Shown here: positions 7,986 to 17,086 of the stretch, piece by piece
Numbering within the stretch: position 1 is the first letter of the stretch
How the letters are laid out: every line of letters starts with the position of its first letter
Assembly (NCBI RefSeq): GCF_014270065.1
Contig: NZ_JACNME010000002.1
Coordinates: forward strand, 124,001-188,000
DNA from: Quadrisphaera sp. RL12-1S
GTDB taxonomy: Bacteria; Actinomycetota; Actinomycetes; Actinomycetales; Quadrisphaeraceae
DNA length: 64,000 bases
Direction: 5' to 3'
The notes under the pieces: model-generated
Database searches by the model: none
What the model saw: only the letters and a program-made list of their open reading frames with translations
What the model was told of the DNA's origin: nothing
Translations under genes and position numbers: made by a program

Positions 7986-8897
7986 TCAGGGGCTGACGGC
8001 GGCGAGCAGGGTGGTGACGCCGGTGGAGCCGGCCACGGCGAGCGCCACGAACCACGCCCGGCGGAGGCGGTCGGCGGCGCGGACCCGCTCGTGGAGCTCC
8101 TCGAAGGCGTCGGCGGCCTGCCCGACCGGCTGGTCCGCGCCGGCCTGGAGGTCGCGCGCGGCGGTGGCCAGGCGCGCGGCCGTGGCGGCGTCCAGCACCC
8201 GCGGCTGGCGCCGCAGCCACCGCACCAGCACGGGGGCGCGCAGGACGGCGACGTCGCCCGTGCGCAGCGGCAGCGCCAGCCGCTCGGCCCCGAGGACGAC
8301 GACGACGGCGCGGACGGGCACGTCCACCCCGCAGGCCCGCGCCAGGAGCTGCTGCACCGCGCGGGCGCGCCGCTGCGCCCGCCGCAGGTGCTCGGCGCGC
8401 TCACCGTCCACCACCAGCCCGGTCCGCGCCGCGCGCACCCGCGACCCGGGCAGGTGCAGCGTGGTCACGGCGTAGGCGCCACCGGGCCCGAGGAGGACGT
8501 GGTCGGCCCGCTCGGCGGGGTCCCCCTCGAGCGCGCCGAGGGGGAGGTCGTGCAGGAGGTGCCACGGCGGGGTCGGGCCGCTGCGGTGGCGCAGCACCGA
8601 CAGGCGCCGGCCGACCTCGCGCTGGCCGACGGCGTCGACGTAGTGCTCCAGCGCGTCGCCCACGAGCGGGTCGGCGCCGACCGCGCGGCGCAGCACCCCC
8701 AGCAGCGCCGAGCCCTGCGCCGGGGTGCGCTGCGCGGTGACCGCCGCCGCCATCGCGGACGCACCGGCCGGCCGCGGGGCGCCTGACGGGACCGGGGTGC
8801 CTGCGATGCCCGGGGTGCCTGCGATGCCCGGGGTGCTCGGGGGGCTGGGGGCGCCGGCCGGTGCGAGCAGGGGCTGGGCACCAGCGGAAGCCGTCAC
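7986..8897 (-). CDS. NERD (nuclease-related) domain protein with C-terminal membrane helix
   Basis: 303 residues. The central part (about 130-240) fits the NERD pattern: ADHVLLGPGGAYAVTTLHL, then LVVDGERAEHLRRAQRRARAVQQLL, VRAVVVVLGAE and LRAPVLVRWLRRQP. NERD domains are predicted nuclease relatives. Residues ~1-50 are a Pro/Ala/Gly linker containing a tandem PGIAGT repeat encoded by an 18-bp DNA repeat. A hydrophobic segment at the end (WFVALAVAGSTGVTTLLAAV) suggests a C-terminal membrane anchor. Function is unknown; the NERD call is by motif resemblance. The start is GTG at 8897, but an internal ATG in ASAMAAAVT is also possible. Confidence 0.6.
   Translation of the reverse strand: MTASAGAQPLLAPAGAPSPPSTPGIAGTPGIAGTPVPSGAPRPAGASAMAAAVTAQRTPAQGSALLGVLRRAVGADPLVGDALEHYVDAVGQREVGRRLSVLRHRSGPTPPWHLLHDLPLGALEGDPAERADHVLLGPGGAYAVTTLHLPGSRVRAARTGLVVDGERAEHLRRAQRRARAVQQLLARACGVDVPVRAVVVVLGAERLALPLRTGDVAVLRAPVLVRWLRRQPRVLDAATAARLATAARDLQAGADQPVGQAADAFEELHERVRAADRLRRAWFVALAVAGSTGVTTLLAAVSP
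8794..8836. repeat. 18-bp tandem repeat inside the NERD gene
   Basis: Two perfect copies of GGGGTGCCTGCGATGCCC (8794-8811, 8812-8829) and a partial third encode the PGIAGT repeats in the N-terminal linker. A likely site of length variation between strains. Confidence 0.8.
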
Positions 8898-8948
8898 CCC
8901 GCTGGCATCGGCCCCTCACCTCCGCTGCTCGAGCGGGCTGCCGCCGGG

Positions 8949-9926
8949 TCAGCGGTGGCTCAGCGAGTCCTCACCCGTTCGGCGCAGCCGGGGGCCGCCT
9001 TCGCCGCGCTCGTCCTCGTCGTCGGCGGTGGTGGCGGGAGTGGCGGGGGAGCGGGGCGCGGTGGCCCAGGGGCCGCGGCGCGCGAGGACCACCACCCCCA
9101 CCAGGAGCGCTGCGAGGCCGGCGGCCTGACCGGCGCGCCAGCCGGCGCCGCTGGCGAGGTGCTCCCCGAGCGCCGGGCCCGCCAGCGTGATGGCGACCAC
9201 CGGCTCCAGCGCCGCGATGGCCGGCAGCGCCTGGGTCACCGCACCGGCCTGGAACGCGCGCTGCGCCGTCACCAGCGACGACGGGGCGAGCACCGCGAGG
9301 GCGAGCAGCGGCCACGACAGCCACTCACCCGCGGCGACGTGCGCGCCGACGGCCTTGAGCAGCAGGGCGTCCACCCCGAAGCCCGTCGCGGCGGCCACCG
9401 CGAGCAGCAGGCACCGGCGGCCCGCGCGCAGCCGGTGGCCGACCGTCCCCGCCACCAGCTGCACGGCGAGCGCCGCGCCGGCCGAGCCGAGCAGCCAGGT
9501 GAGCCGGAGGGCGCCGACGTCGGTGCCGTCGGGGTCGACCGAGGGCCGGGCCGTCAGCCCGAAGACCACCAGACCGCCGACGACGAGCGCCGCCGCGCCC
9601 CACAGCGCGACGTCGAGGCCGGCGCGCCCGTGGCGGCGGCGCGCCAGCGCCCCGGCGAGCAGCAGCGAGAACACCAGCTGGGTGGCCAGCAGCGGCTGCA
9701 CCACCACCACGCGGCCCAGGTGCAGCGCCACCGCGAACAGCGCCAGGCCCCCCGCGCCCAGCAGCTGGCCGGCGAGCCACCGCCGCCGGCGCAGGAGCCG
9801 CCCCAGCAGCCGCACACCGGCGCCGAAGCCGCGCGGCGCGGGGGCCGTCGAGGCGGCGTCGTGCTGGAGCACGGCCGCGCCGGCCAGGGCCGCCGCCGCC
9901 GCGAGCCCGAGGAGCGCCGCGACCAC
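8949..9926 (-). CDS. DMT/EamA-like multidrug/metabolite permease
   Basis: About 325 residues with roughly nine to ten hydrophobic segments, starting with VVAALLGLAAAAALAGAAVLQ at the very N-terminus. The order matches actinobacterial DMT-superfamily proteins: LVFSLLLAGAL, LVVGGLVVFGL, FQAGAVTQALPAIAALEPVVAI, then LGEHL near the end. The late AALEPVVAI...LGE region is the usual EamA signature. It ends in a charged Asp/Glu/Arg tail. The substrate is unknown. Start GTG at 9926 is chosen because it places the first helix at the N-terminus; GTG at 9965 in the same frame is an alternative. Divergent from the glycosyltransferase gene, with 175 nt between them. Confidence 0.75.
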   Translation of the reverse strand: MVAALLGLAAAAALAGAAVLQHDAASTAPAPRGFGAGVRLLGRLLRRRRWLAGQLLGAGGLALFAVALHLGRVVVVQPLLATQLVFSLLLAGALARRRHGRAGLDVALWGAAALVVGGLVVFGLTARPSVDPDGTDVGALRLTWLLGSAGAALAVQLVAGTVGHRLRAGRRCLLLAVAAATGFGVDALLLKAVGAHVAAGEWLSWPLLALAVLAPSSLVTAQRAFQAGAVTQALPAIAALEPVVAITLAGPALGEHLASGAGWRAGQAAGLAALLVGVVVLARRGPWATAPRSPATPATTADDEDERGEGGPRLRRTGEDSLSHR

Positions 9927-10101
9927 CCGCCCAGCATCCCTGGCCGCGGCCGGTGGCGGCGCCACCGACGCGTGGGGGTGGCCTGGGGCGGGCCAGCTGT
10001 TCGCCGGACCTTCACCTGGCGTGCGCCCGCGCGGGGGCGGCGGGCCGCTCGGGTGCGGGCAGGGTCGGGGGGAACCGCCCGGCCCGACGTGAGGACCCTC
10101 G

Positions 10102-11361
10102 ATGACCGCAGCGCCCTCGGGCCTGCTCCCCGCCGCGCCCTCCGCTCCGCCCGGCCGCTCCGCACCGCCCGCCCGCTCGCTGCCCTCCGCCCGTGCGGTG
10201 CGCGCCCCGCGGGTGCTGGTGCTCACCGGCAGCGTGGGCGCCGGGCACGACGGCGCCGCCGCCGAGCTGGCCGCGCGCCTGCGGGCCCGGGGCGCGGTGG
10301 CGGAGGTGCGCGACCTGCTCGACGGGCTCCCGCGCGCCGCGCAGCTGTTCCTGCGCGACGGGTACGCGGTGGCCGTGGCGCGGGCACCGCACCTGTTCGA
10401 GGCGGTCTTCCGCGGCATGGAGCACCGCGGGGTCGTGTGGCGCGTGGAGCAGGAGGTCTGCGCGCTGGGACGGCGCGCGCTGCAGGCGTGGCTGGAGGAG
10501 GTGCGCCCCGACGTCGTCGTCTCGACGTACCCGCTGTCGAGCCAGCTGCTCGGCCAGGAGGCCGACGCCGGGCGCCTGTCCGTGCCGTTCGTGACCTACT
10601 GCACCGACCCCGCCGTGCACGCCTCGTGGCTGCACCCGCGCGCCGCGGCGCACCTCACCGTCACCGAGGCGACCGCGGAGCAGGGCCGCGCGCAGTACCC
10701 GGACCTGGAGCGGTCCGGGGTGCCGTTCGAGGTGGCCGGCCCGCTGGTGCCGGCGCGGTTCGCCGAGCGCCCCGCGCTGCCGGAGCTGGTGGCGCTGCGC
10801 GCGGAGCTGGGCCTGGCAGTGGGCCCGCACCGGGGCCGGGGCACCGGCAGGCCGGTGGCGCTGCTCGCCACCGGGTCGCTGGGCATGGGCGCCGTGGTGC
10901 CGTCCGCGCGCGACGTCGCGGCCGCCGGGTGGACCCCGCTGGTGCTCTGCGGGCGCAACGCCTCCCTGCGGCGCCGGGTCGCCGCCGTGCCCGGGGCGGT
11001 GGCGCTCGGGTGGCGCTCTGACGTCCACCGGCTCATGCAGCTGGCCGACGTGCTGGTGCACAACGCCGGGGGACTCGCCGTCACCGAGGCGCTGGTGGCG
11101 GGGCTGCCCGCGGTGACCTACCGCAGCATCCCCGGGCACGGGCGCGCCAACGCCGGCGTGCTCGCCGAGCGCGCGGGGGTGCCGTGGCCGACCGCCCGCG
11201 AGGAGCTGGCCGCGGCGCTGGACGCGCAGCTGGCGCGCGGGCGGCTGCAGCGGACGTGGCCGTGCGCGGCGCAGGCCGTGCTGCGCCGGGTCGGCCCGCT
11301 GGCCGGTGCCCGCACCGCTGCCCGCGCCGCCGCCCGCCCTGCCGGGTCAGGTCTCGTCTGA
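10102..11361 (+). CDS. MGDG-synthase-type glycosyltransferase
   Basis: 419 residues of GT-B fold. The N-terminal VLVLTGSVGAGHDGAAAELA (about 38-57) matches the MGDG-synthase N-domain, whose acceptor is diacylglycerol in plants and a range of lipids in bacteria. YCTDPAVHASWLHP follows. The C-terminal donor domain carries ALGWRSDVHRLMQLADVLVHNAGGLAVTEALVAGLPAVTYR, the MurG/GT28-like nucleotide-sugar motif with the GG loop. A Pro/Ala-rich tail-like N-terminus (1-35) has no signal peptide. Likely a cytosolic membrane-associated glycolipid synthase. ATG at 10102 with gtgagga 6-12 nt upstream. Its 3' end overlaps the convergent gene by 15 nt. Confidence 0.82.
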   Translation: MTAAPSGLLPAAPSAPPGRSAPPARSLPSARAVRAPRVLVLTGSVGAGHDGAAAELAARLRARGAVAEVRDLLDGLPRAAQLFLRDGYAVAVARAPHLFEAVFRGMEHRGVVWRVEQEVCALGRRALQAWLEEVRPDVVVSTYPLSSQLLGQEADAGRLSVPFVTYCTDPAVHASWLHPRAAAHLTVTEATAEQGRAQYPDLERSGVPFEVAGPLVPARFAERPALPELVALRAELGLAVGPHRGRGTGRPVALLATGSLGMGAVVPSARDVAAAGWTPLVLCGRNASLRRRVAAVPGAVALGWRSDVHRLMQLADVLVHNAGGLAVTEALVAGLPAVTYRSIPGHGRANAGVLAERAGVPWPTAREELAAALDAQLARGRLQRTWPCAAQAVLRRVGPLAGARTAARAAARPAGSGLV

Positions 11362-12324
11362 CCCGTCTGACCCGTCTGACGCGCTGGTCGGGCCGGACTG
11401 GGCCGCCACGGCCGAGGAGGCGGCGCGCAGGTCCTCCAGGTGCGCGTAGCGGCGGGCCTGGGCCCACCCCGCGCGGCGTCCGGTGCTGCCGGTGTCGGGC
11501 ACGCCCGCACCCAGGTGCACGGTGCTGTCGGCCCAGGGGGCGCTGAGCAGCACCACGTCGTAGACGGCGCCCTCGGTGCGGGTGTGGTCCGCCAAGCAGG
11601 TGTCGATGACGGCCGCCAGCTGGCCCTGGCCCCGCTCGCGGTGCCGGTCGGCGCTGGCGGGGGTGAAGCGCACCCCGGTGTGCACGGCCTCCACGGCGGG
11701 GACCAGACCGGTGAGCTCTCCCTCCACGGAGAAGCCGACGTGCGTGGTGCCGCCGCGCAGCTCCCGGCCGGGCGGGGTGATGACCGCGCCGGTGCGCAGG
11801 TACTCCGGCCACGCGGTGCGCCCGGCCACCACCACGGTGTCGTGCAGGGAGCGCAGGCCGTGCGCGTCCCAGTACGCCAGCAGCTCGGTGAGCAGCTCGC
11901 GGGCGTGCTGGGTGGCCCGCGCCTGCGGGAGCCCGTCGGCCAGGGCGAGGTCGACCACGCCGGCCAGGTGCGCCGAGGAGCACCACGCGACCCGCGGCCG
12001 CTGCGCAGTGCCAGCGCCAGCGACCTCCGGCTCGGGAGCGCCCTCCAGCTCGTCCACCCACGGCGGGCGCGTGCGGTCACCGGTCACCACGAGCAGCGCG
12101 GCGCCGGGGTCGGTGACCAGCACCTCGCGCGCGGTGCCGCTGACCCGGCGCCCGTCGCGGCCCTCGGCCAGCAGGACCACCGGGCCGGCGCCCTCCAGCG
12201 CCGGCGCGGCGGTCCGCAGCAGGGTGGTGGCCAGGACGGCGTCGAGGTGGCGCAGCACGGACGCCGTGGACGTCGTGAGCGGCGTCGCTCCGGACGGCGC
12301 CGGGCGCAGGGTGATCAGCGGCAT
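11347..12324 (-). CDS. Hypothetical protein (about 325 aa)
   Basis: Not recognised. A soluble, Ala/Leu/Thr-rich protein without signal peptide or membrane segment. Visible blocks are ALEGAGPVVLLAEGRDG, LLTELLAYWDAHGLRSLHDTVVVAG, ELRGGTTHVGFSVEGE and VYDVVLLSAPWADSTVHLG. These have regular alternating hydrophobicity, as in a folded alpha/beta protein. The C-terminus is an SDGSDGSDET repeat encoded by 9-bp DNA repeats (gtctgaccc x3) lying in the 15-nt convergent overlap with the glycosyltransferase. ATG start at 12324 follows MPLITLRPAP; upstream extension is out of character. No operon partner. Confidence 0.55.
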   Translation of the reverse strand: MPLITLRPAPSGATPLTTSTASVLRHLDAVLATTLLRTAAPALEGAGPVVLLAEGRDGRRVSGTAREVLVTDPGAALLVVTGDRTRPPWVDELEGAPEPEVAGAGTAQRPRVAWCSSAHLAGVVDLALADGLPQARATQHARELLTELLAYWDAHGLRSLHDTVVVAGRTAWPEYLRTGAVITPPGRELRGGTTHVGFSVEGELTGLVPAVEAVHTGVRFTPASADRHRERGQGQLAAVIDTCLADHTRTEGAVYDVVLLSAPWADSTVHLGAGVPDTGSTGRRAGWAQARRYAHLEDLRAASSAVAAQSGPTSASDGSDGSDET

Positions 12325-12415
12325 GGTCCACGGGTCGGCGTCCGGCGCGCTGCGGCTGAGGCCCACCGGGGCCCCTGTGCCCCGACCGGACGCGGCCCGC
12401 CACCCGTCCGGAGGA

Positions 12416-12440
12416 CGCCCCGCCCCGCCGGGGAGGGGCG
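12416..12440 (-). terminator. Terminator hairpin after the nuclease-helicase gene
   Basis: CGCCCCGCCCC (12416-12426) pairs with GGGGAGGGGCG (12430-12440) with one mismatch and a 3-nt loop. It begins 9 nt after the stop of the minus-strand helicase gene; no U tract. Confidence 0.6.
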
Positions 12441-12448
12441 CAGGACCG

Positions 12449-15400
12449 TCAGCCGGTGGCGCGGCGCAGGACGCCCACGAACGCGCCCAGCGCCACCAGC
12501 CCCTCGGCGGTGGTGGGCGTGATGGAGCGCAGCGCGGGGGAGTGCACCAGGTGGGCGGCCCACATCGCCCGTGACAGCGCCACGTTGAGGCGGTTGCGGG
12601 ACAGCAGGAACTCCACGCCCCGCGGCAGGTCGTCACCGGAGGAGGTGGCCATCGACACGACCACCACCGGAGCCTCCCGCCCCTGGAACCTGTCGACGGT
12701 GCCCACCTGCACCTCGCCGTGCCCGGCAGCGGCCAGCGCCGAGCGGACCAGCGAGACCTGACGGTTGAAGGGGGCGACGACGAGGACGTCGCCGGTCCCG
12801 ACGGGGCGCGCCGCGCCGTCCTCGTCCGTCCAGGTGCGGCCCAGCACGTCCCCCACCAGCTCGACGACGCGCGCGGCCTCCTCGGGGGAGGAGGTGGTGT
12901 TGTCGCGGTGGTCGACGGCGTGCAGGTGCACCCCGGGCTCCACGCCCTCCAGGTGCCGGTCGCCGGTGCGCGGGTGGGCCGCGAGCACGCCCTCGTACTG
13001 CAGCTGCGAGACCGGCTCGCAGACCCGTTCGTGCATGCGCCACGTGGTGTCGAGCAGGTACCCGGCCTCCGGCGGCACGAGCGCGGCCTGGCCGAGCAGG
13101 TGGCGCAGCGCGGAGACGTCGACGGGCTCGGGGTGGGTGCCCTGGCAGACCTGCGGCAGCTGCTGCGGGTCTCCCAGCAGCAGCACCCGCTCCGCGGCCG
13201 ACCCCGCGACGAGAGCGTCGACCAGGGCGAACTGGCCGGCCTCGTCCACGACGAGCAGGTCGAGGTGCTGGCTGCGCACGCCGGGCTGGGCGAAGGTCCA
13301 CGACGTGCCGCCGAGCACGCACCCGCCCTCCTGCGCGGCGAGCCACGCGTCCACCTTGGGCGGGCGCTCCCACGGGGTGGTCTCGCGCTGGTCGCCCTCC
13401 TGCTTCGGCTTGGCCACGGCGAAGCCCGGTGCCGACGGCCTGACCCCCGCGCCCGCCGCGGCGCCCACGGCCACGACGCGCTCGAGGAGGTTCTCCACCA
13501 CCTGGTGGCTCTGCGCCACCACGCCGATCCGCCAGCCCCGCTGGGCGAGCGCGGCGATGACGCGGGAGCCGACGTACGTCTTGCCCGTCCCCGGAGGTCC
13601 CTGGACGGCGACGACGTCGCGGCCGGCGCCCAGCAGCGCCGACGTCACGGCGGCCACGGTGTCCGCGCGGGAGTCGGCGTCGGCGTGGTGCAGGCCGGGG
13701 GCGCGGCGCAGGAGCAGGCGCCACCACGCCTCGTCGGGCTCGCGGCCCGCCTCGAGGTCGGCGAGGGCCGCGCGGGCGAGGTCCACGACCACCGCCTCCT
13801 TGCCCCCGGTGGCCGGCGGCGCGCTGGGGAACAGGGCCACCGGCAGCTCCGGCCAGCCCCCACCGCCTCCCTGGGCCGTGCTCTCGACGACGGTCACCAC
13901 GCCGTCGTGCCAGGCCAGCGACCCGCAGCGGGCGTGGGTGCCGCGGGCGCTGTCGGCGGACAGCTGCAGGCCCTCGGGAGCGGGGGCGTCGTAGACGGCG
14001 TACGGGCTGCGGCCCAGGCGCGCGACGTCACCGGCCCCCGACGTCGTCGTCGCGGTGACGGTCCGCTTGAGGGTGCGGGCCCGCGGCGGCTTCTCCCAGT
14101 CGCCGCCGTCCACCCGGTCGAGCACCACCACGCCGTCGTCGTGGGCGAGCTCGTCCAGCGGCGTGCGGAGCCTGTCGAAGTGCTCCCACCAGAACGGCTT
14201 GTGCTCGCGCGGGTAGTACCCCAGCGACGCGGCCAGCAGCGCGCGGGCGTGCTGGAGCTCGCTGCGCTGGTCCGCGTGCGGCGGGACGCCGCGGAGCAGC
14301 CGCGTGACGAGGTCGGTCACCACGGCGTCGGGACCGCCCACCGCGTCCGCGGCCACGTCGTCCACGCCGACCGCGGTGGCCAGGGCGAGCGGGTCAGCCC
14401 CCTCCGCCACCGCTGCTGCCGCTGCTGCCTCGGCGGCGGCCGCCGTGGTCCTGCCGACCAGCCTCAGGAGCCAGTCGTGCAGGCGGCGCGTGCTCTCGCA
14501 GTCGTAGGCGTTGTAGTCGCGGATGGCCGCGAGCACCACGGCGGCGTCGTCGTGGAAGCCGCGGGCGGTCAGCGCCGCGTAGTGCTCGTACTGGACGATC
14601 GAGTCGCCGGCGGTGGTGACGTCCCCGCCGCGCAGGTCGGCGCCCATGTACAGCGGCTCGAGCTTCTTGATGGAGTACGACGGCGCCGACACCCGCACCG
14701 AGGAGCGGACCACCGCGTACAGGTCCACCAGGCGGCCGTCGCGCAGCAGCTGGTCCACCTGGGCCTCGCGGGTCTGGTGGCGCACCGCCAGCGCCAGCAG
14801 CGCGGTCCGCTCGTAGGCGGCGTAGTGGTAGACGTGCATGCCCGGGTGGGCGGCCGCGGCGACGGTCATGGTGTCGACCACGGCCTCGAACGCGATCCGC
14901 TCCTGCGCCCGGTCGTGCGCCCAGTGGGCGGTGAAGGCGCCGTCGGCGCCCGTGAGGCCGTGCAGGTACTCCAGGCCCTCGCCGCCGTCGGCGAAGGGGT
15001 CGCCCTCGATGTCGTAGTAGAGGTCGCCCGCGTCGGGCTCGGGCAGCAGGCGCAGCGGCGCGTCGTCGTGGACGTCGTGCAGCGGGGGCGAGCCCGGCGG
15101 CTGCGCGTCACCGCGGGCCTGCAGCGCGGCCTGGGCGCGCAGCCGCTCGAAGGTGGGGCGGCTCATGCCGGGTGGCCGCACGTCGTCTTCGGCGACGGCG
15201 AGGGCCTCCACGGTCGCGGCGCCCCGCTCGCGCAGGCGGTGCACCTGGTCGCGCCGGATGCCGGCGACCAGGCTGAGGTCGCGCGCGTCCGCCCGACCGG
15301 TCTCGCACACCGGCGCCCAGGGGCACGTGCCGCACGCCGGGCGCGCGTCGGCCCACAGCGGCTCCGGCAGCACCCCGCCCGCGTCGGCCAGCTCCGCGAG

Positions 15401-16099
15401 CACCCGCTCGCGGTACTCCGCCACGAGGGGGAGCACGTCGGCGGCGCGCTCGGAGACCACGCGCCCGCCCGGCGACCCCGAGCCCCCGCCCAGCCACAGG
15501 TGCACCCGCTGCGGCGCCGGGTGCCCCAGCGCGACGAGCGCGTCGGCGTACGCCGCGGTCTGCAGCAGCGCCGTGGGGCGCGCGGTGCGCGCCAGCTTCG
15601 CATCGACCGGCTCGTACCGGCGCCGCCCGGTGACCTCGTCCACCACGGGCTCCCCGGTGACCAGGTCCACGCTGACGAGGAAGTCGGCGAAGCCGAGGAA
15701 GCCGCCGCCGCGCGGGTCGTCAGGGGGAGCGGGGACGACGAGCGCGGCCTGGTGGACCACGTCGACCTGGGCGTCCAGGGCCGCGCGCGTCAGGGCGGCG
15801 GCGCTGCTGGCGGCCGGGTCGGACGGACCCTCGCCGTCGTCGTCCAGGGGGCCAGGGGCGGTGATCTCCACGACGCGACCGCCGCGGGGAGCCACCAGCG
15901 CCGTGAGAGCGGCGAGCGCCTGGCGCTCGTGCTCCAGGCCGTGCTGGGCCACCAGCTCCAGGCTCCCGTCGAGCGGGACCGGCGGACGCTGGACGAGGCC
16001 GCGGTGCGCGGCGTGCTCCAGCCGCAGCCGGTGGTCGCACTCCAGCACCGCCATGAGGTCGCGCGGTGAGTGCCACCACCCGTCAGCCGTCCGCCGCAT
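12449..16099 (-). CDS. RecB-like nuclease fused to SF1 helicase (TM0106/DNA2-like)
   Basis: 1216 residues. The N-terminal half is a PD-(D/E)XK/RNase H-like putative nuclease of the TM0106 family. C21 (LECDHR) plus CGTCPWAPVC (about 253-262) form the 1+3 cysteine Fe-S pattern known from Cas4/AddB nucleases. YYDIEGDP (about 361), HYAAYERTA and YNAYDCESTRRLHDWL follow. The C-terminal half is a Upf1/DNA2-type SF1 helicase: Walker A QGPPGTGKTYVG (about 830), Walker B LLVVDEAGQF (about 948), LLGDPQQLPQV, VDRFQGREAPVVVVS and RNRLNVALSRA. It is likely a DNA repair/processing enzyme. ATG at 16099 is preferred over GTG at 16150, whose extra residues come from a CACCACCG DNA repeat. Monocistronic. Confidence 0.88.
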   Translation of the reverse strand: MRRTADGWWHSPRDLMAVLECDHRLRLEHAAHRGLVQRPPVPLDGSLELVAQHGLEHERQALAALTALVAPRGGRVVEITAPGPLDDDGEGPSDPAASSAAALTRAALDAQVDVVHQAALVVPAPPDDPRGGGFLGFADFLVSVDLVTGEPVVDEVTGRRRYEPVDAKLARTARPTALLQTAAYADALVALGHPAPQRVHLWLGGGSGSPGGRVVSERAADVLPLVAEYRERVLAELADAGGVLPEPLWADARPACGTCPWAPVCETGRADARDLSLVAGIRRDQVHRLRERGAATVEALAVAEDDVRPPGMSRPTFERLRAQAALQARGDAQPPGSPPLHDVHDDAPLRLLPEPDAGDLYYDIEGDPFADGGEGLEYLHGLTGADGAFTAHWAHDRAQERIAFEAVVDTMTVAAAAHPGMHVYHYAAYERTALLALAVRHQTREAQVDQLLRDGRLVDLYAVVRSSVRVSAPSYSIKKLEPLYMGADLRGGDVTTAGDSIVQYEHYAALTARGFHDDAAVVLAAIRDYNAYDCESTRRLHDWLLRLVGRTTAAAAEAAAAAAVAEGADPLALATAVGVDDVAADAVGGPDAVVTDLVTRLLRGVPPHADQRSELQHARALLAASLGYYPREHKPFWWEHFDRLRTPLDELAHDDGVVVLDRVDGGDWEKPPRARTLKRTVTATTTSGAGDVARLGRSPYAVYDAPAPEGLQLSADSARGTHARCGSLAWHDGVVTVVESTAQGGGGGWPELPVALFPSAPPATGGKEAVVVDLARAALADLEAGREPDEAWWRLLLRRAPGLHHADADSRADTVAAVTSALLGAGRDVVAVQGPPGTGKTYVGSRVIAALAQRGWRIGVVAQSHQVVENLLERVVAVGAAAGAGVRPSAPGFAVAKPKQEGDQRETTPWERPPKVDAWLAAQEGGCVLGGTSWTFAQPGVRSQHLDLLVVDEAGQFALVDALVAGSAAERVLLLGDPQQLPQVCQGTHPEPVDVSALRHLLGQAALVPPEAGYLLDTTWRMHERVCEPVSQLQYEGVLAAHPRTGDRHLEGVEPGVHLHAVDHRDNTTSSPEEAARVVELVGDVLGRTWTDEDGAARPVGTGDVLVVAPFNRQVSLVRSALAAAGHGEVQVGTVDRFQGREAPVVVVSMATSSGDDLPRGVEFLLSRNRLNVALSRAMWAAHLVHSPALRSITPTTAEGLVALGAFVGVLRRATG

Positions 16100-16218
16100 C
16101 CGCTGTCCCCGTCCGTCGTGACCGCCACCGCACCACCACCGCACCACCACCGGTCGGGTGTGACGCGGCCGGCGTGGTCACGGCAGTCTGCGGGGCACCA
16201 CCGACAGCGCGGCCAGCG

Positions 16219-16256
16219 CCCCACCCGGGTCCGCTCCGGCGGACGCAGGGGTGGGG
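16219..16256 (-). terminator. Terminator hairpin after the DsbA/FrnE gene
   Basis: CCCCACCC (16219-16226) and GGGTGGGG (16249-16256) enclose a second perfect stem, GTCCGC/GCGGAC, with a 4-nt loop. It starts directly after the stop of the minus-strand gene. The remaining intergenic DNA up to 16099 holds CACCACCG repeats. Confidence 0.6.
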
Positions 16257-17024
16257 TCAGATGGCGCAGCCGTCGGGGCCGCAGGCCTCACCTCCGGCGG
16301 CCTGGTCGCCGCCCTTCCCGTCGGCGGAGCCAGCCGCGCCGCCGGTCATCACCAGCTGCGGGGAGCGCTCCGCCCACGCCTGCTGCAGCGCGCTGAGCAG
16401 CACCTCGGCCGGCTGCGCCCCGGAGACGCCGTACTTCCTGTCGAGCACGAAGAACGGCACGCCGGTGATCCCCAGCGCACTCGCCTCGGCCTCGTCGGCG
16501 CGGACGGCGCCCACGTGGCGGCCCTCGGCGAGGACGGCGGCCACGTCGTCGCCGTCCAGACCGGCCTCGACGGCCAGGCGCTGCAGCACGGCGCGGTCAC
16601 CCACCGCCTCGCCGTCGGTGAAGTACGCCCGCAGCAGCCGCTCCTTGACGGCGCCCTGCAGCGCGGGCCCGCCGCGCTCCAGGGCCAGGTGGATCACCTG
16701 GTGCGCGTCGATGGTGTTGGCCTTCACCGCCCGGTCGAACCGCAGCTCCAGGCCCTCGGCGGCGGCCGTGGCCGTCATCTGCGACACCATCTCGCGGCCG
16801 CGCTCGACGCCGGTGCCGTACTTGCGGGACAGGCGCTCGGCGTAGTCGTCGGGCCCGACCTCGGTGCCCTCGGGGTGGGAGGAGCTGTTCGGGTCCAGCT
16901 CGAAGGCCCGCCAGGTCACCTCCACGGCGTCGGCGTGCTCGAACCGCGACAGCGCCTCCTCGAAGCGGCGCTTGCCCACGTAGCACCACGGGCAGACGAC
17001 GTCGGACCAGATCTCCACCTTCAC
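16257..17024 (-). CDS. DsbA family protein, FrnE-like
   Basis: 255 residues with a thioredoxin fold. VEIWSDVVCPWCYVGKRRFE places the CPWC redox pair at C11-C14 right at the N-terminus, without a signal peptide, as in cytosolic FrnE/2-hydroxychromene-isomerase-like DsbA proteins. VKANTIDAHQVIHLA and GITGVPFFVLDRKYGVSGAQP (cis-Pro loop) complete the signature. The C-terminus carries an extra cysteine pair (GEACGPDGCAI), as FrnE has. It probably acts as a cytosolic disulfide reductase/isomerase under oxidative stress. The GTG at 17024 begins MKVEIW, the usual family start; a longer GTG start at 17066 is less likely. Confidence 0.9.
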   Translation of the reverse strand: MKVEIWSDVVCPWCYVGKRRFEEALSRFEHADAVEVTWRAFELDPNSSSHPEGTEVGPDDYAERLSRKYGTGVERGREMVSQMTATAAAEGLELRFDRAVKANTIDAHQVIHLALERGGPALQGAVKERLLRAYFTDGEAVGDRAVLQRLAVEAGLDGDDVAAVLAEGRHVGAVRADEAEASALGITGVPFFVLDRKYGVSGAQPAEVLLSALQQAWAERSPQLVMTGGAAGSADGKGGDQAAGGEACGPDGCAI

Positions 17025-17086
17025 GCCAGCGGCAACGCCGGGGCCCGGCGCGCGTCTTCCCGCCACCCCGGAGCAGGATCGGGGGC

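Noticed and set aside
8794-8836. The 18-bp tandem repeat as an iteron/origin
   Set aside because: It lies inside an open reading frame and encodes a linker; no replication gene is near.
8949-10418. Extension of the DMT permease to 489 residues
   Set aside because: It would overlap the divergent glycosyltransferase start, and the extra residues are low-complexity Arg/Ala/Pro.
12719-16069. A 1116-codon plus-strand open frame opposite the nuclease-helicase gene
   Set aside because: An antisense shadow of a gene with intact helicase and nuclease motifs; its translation is Arg/Gly/Val-rich without domains.
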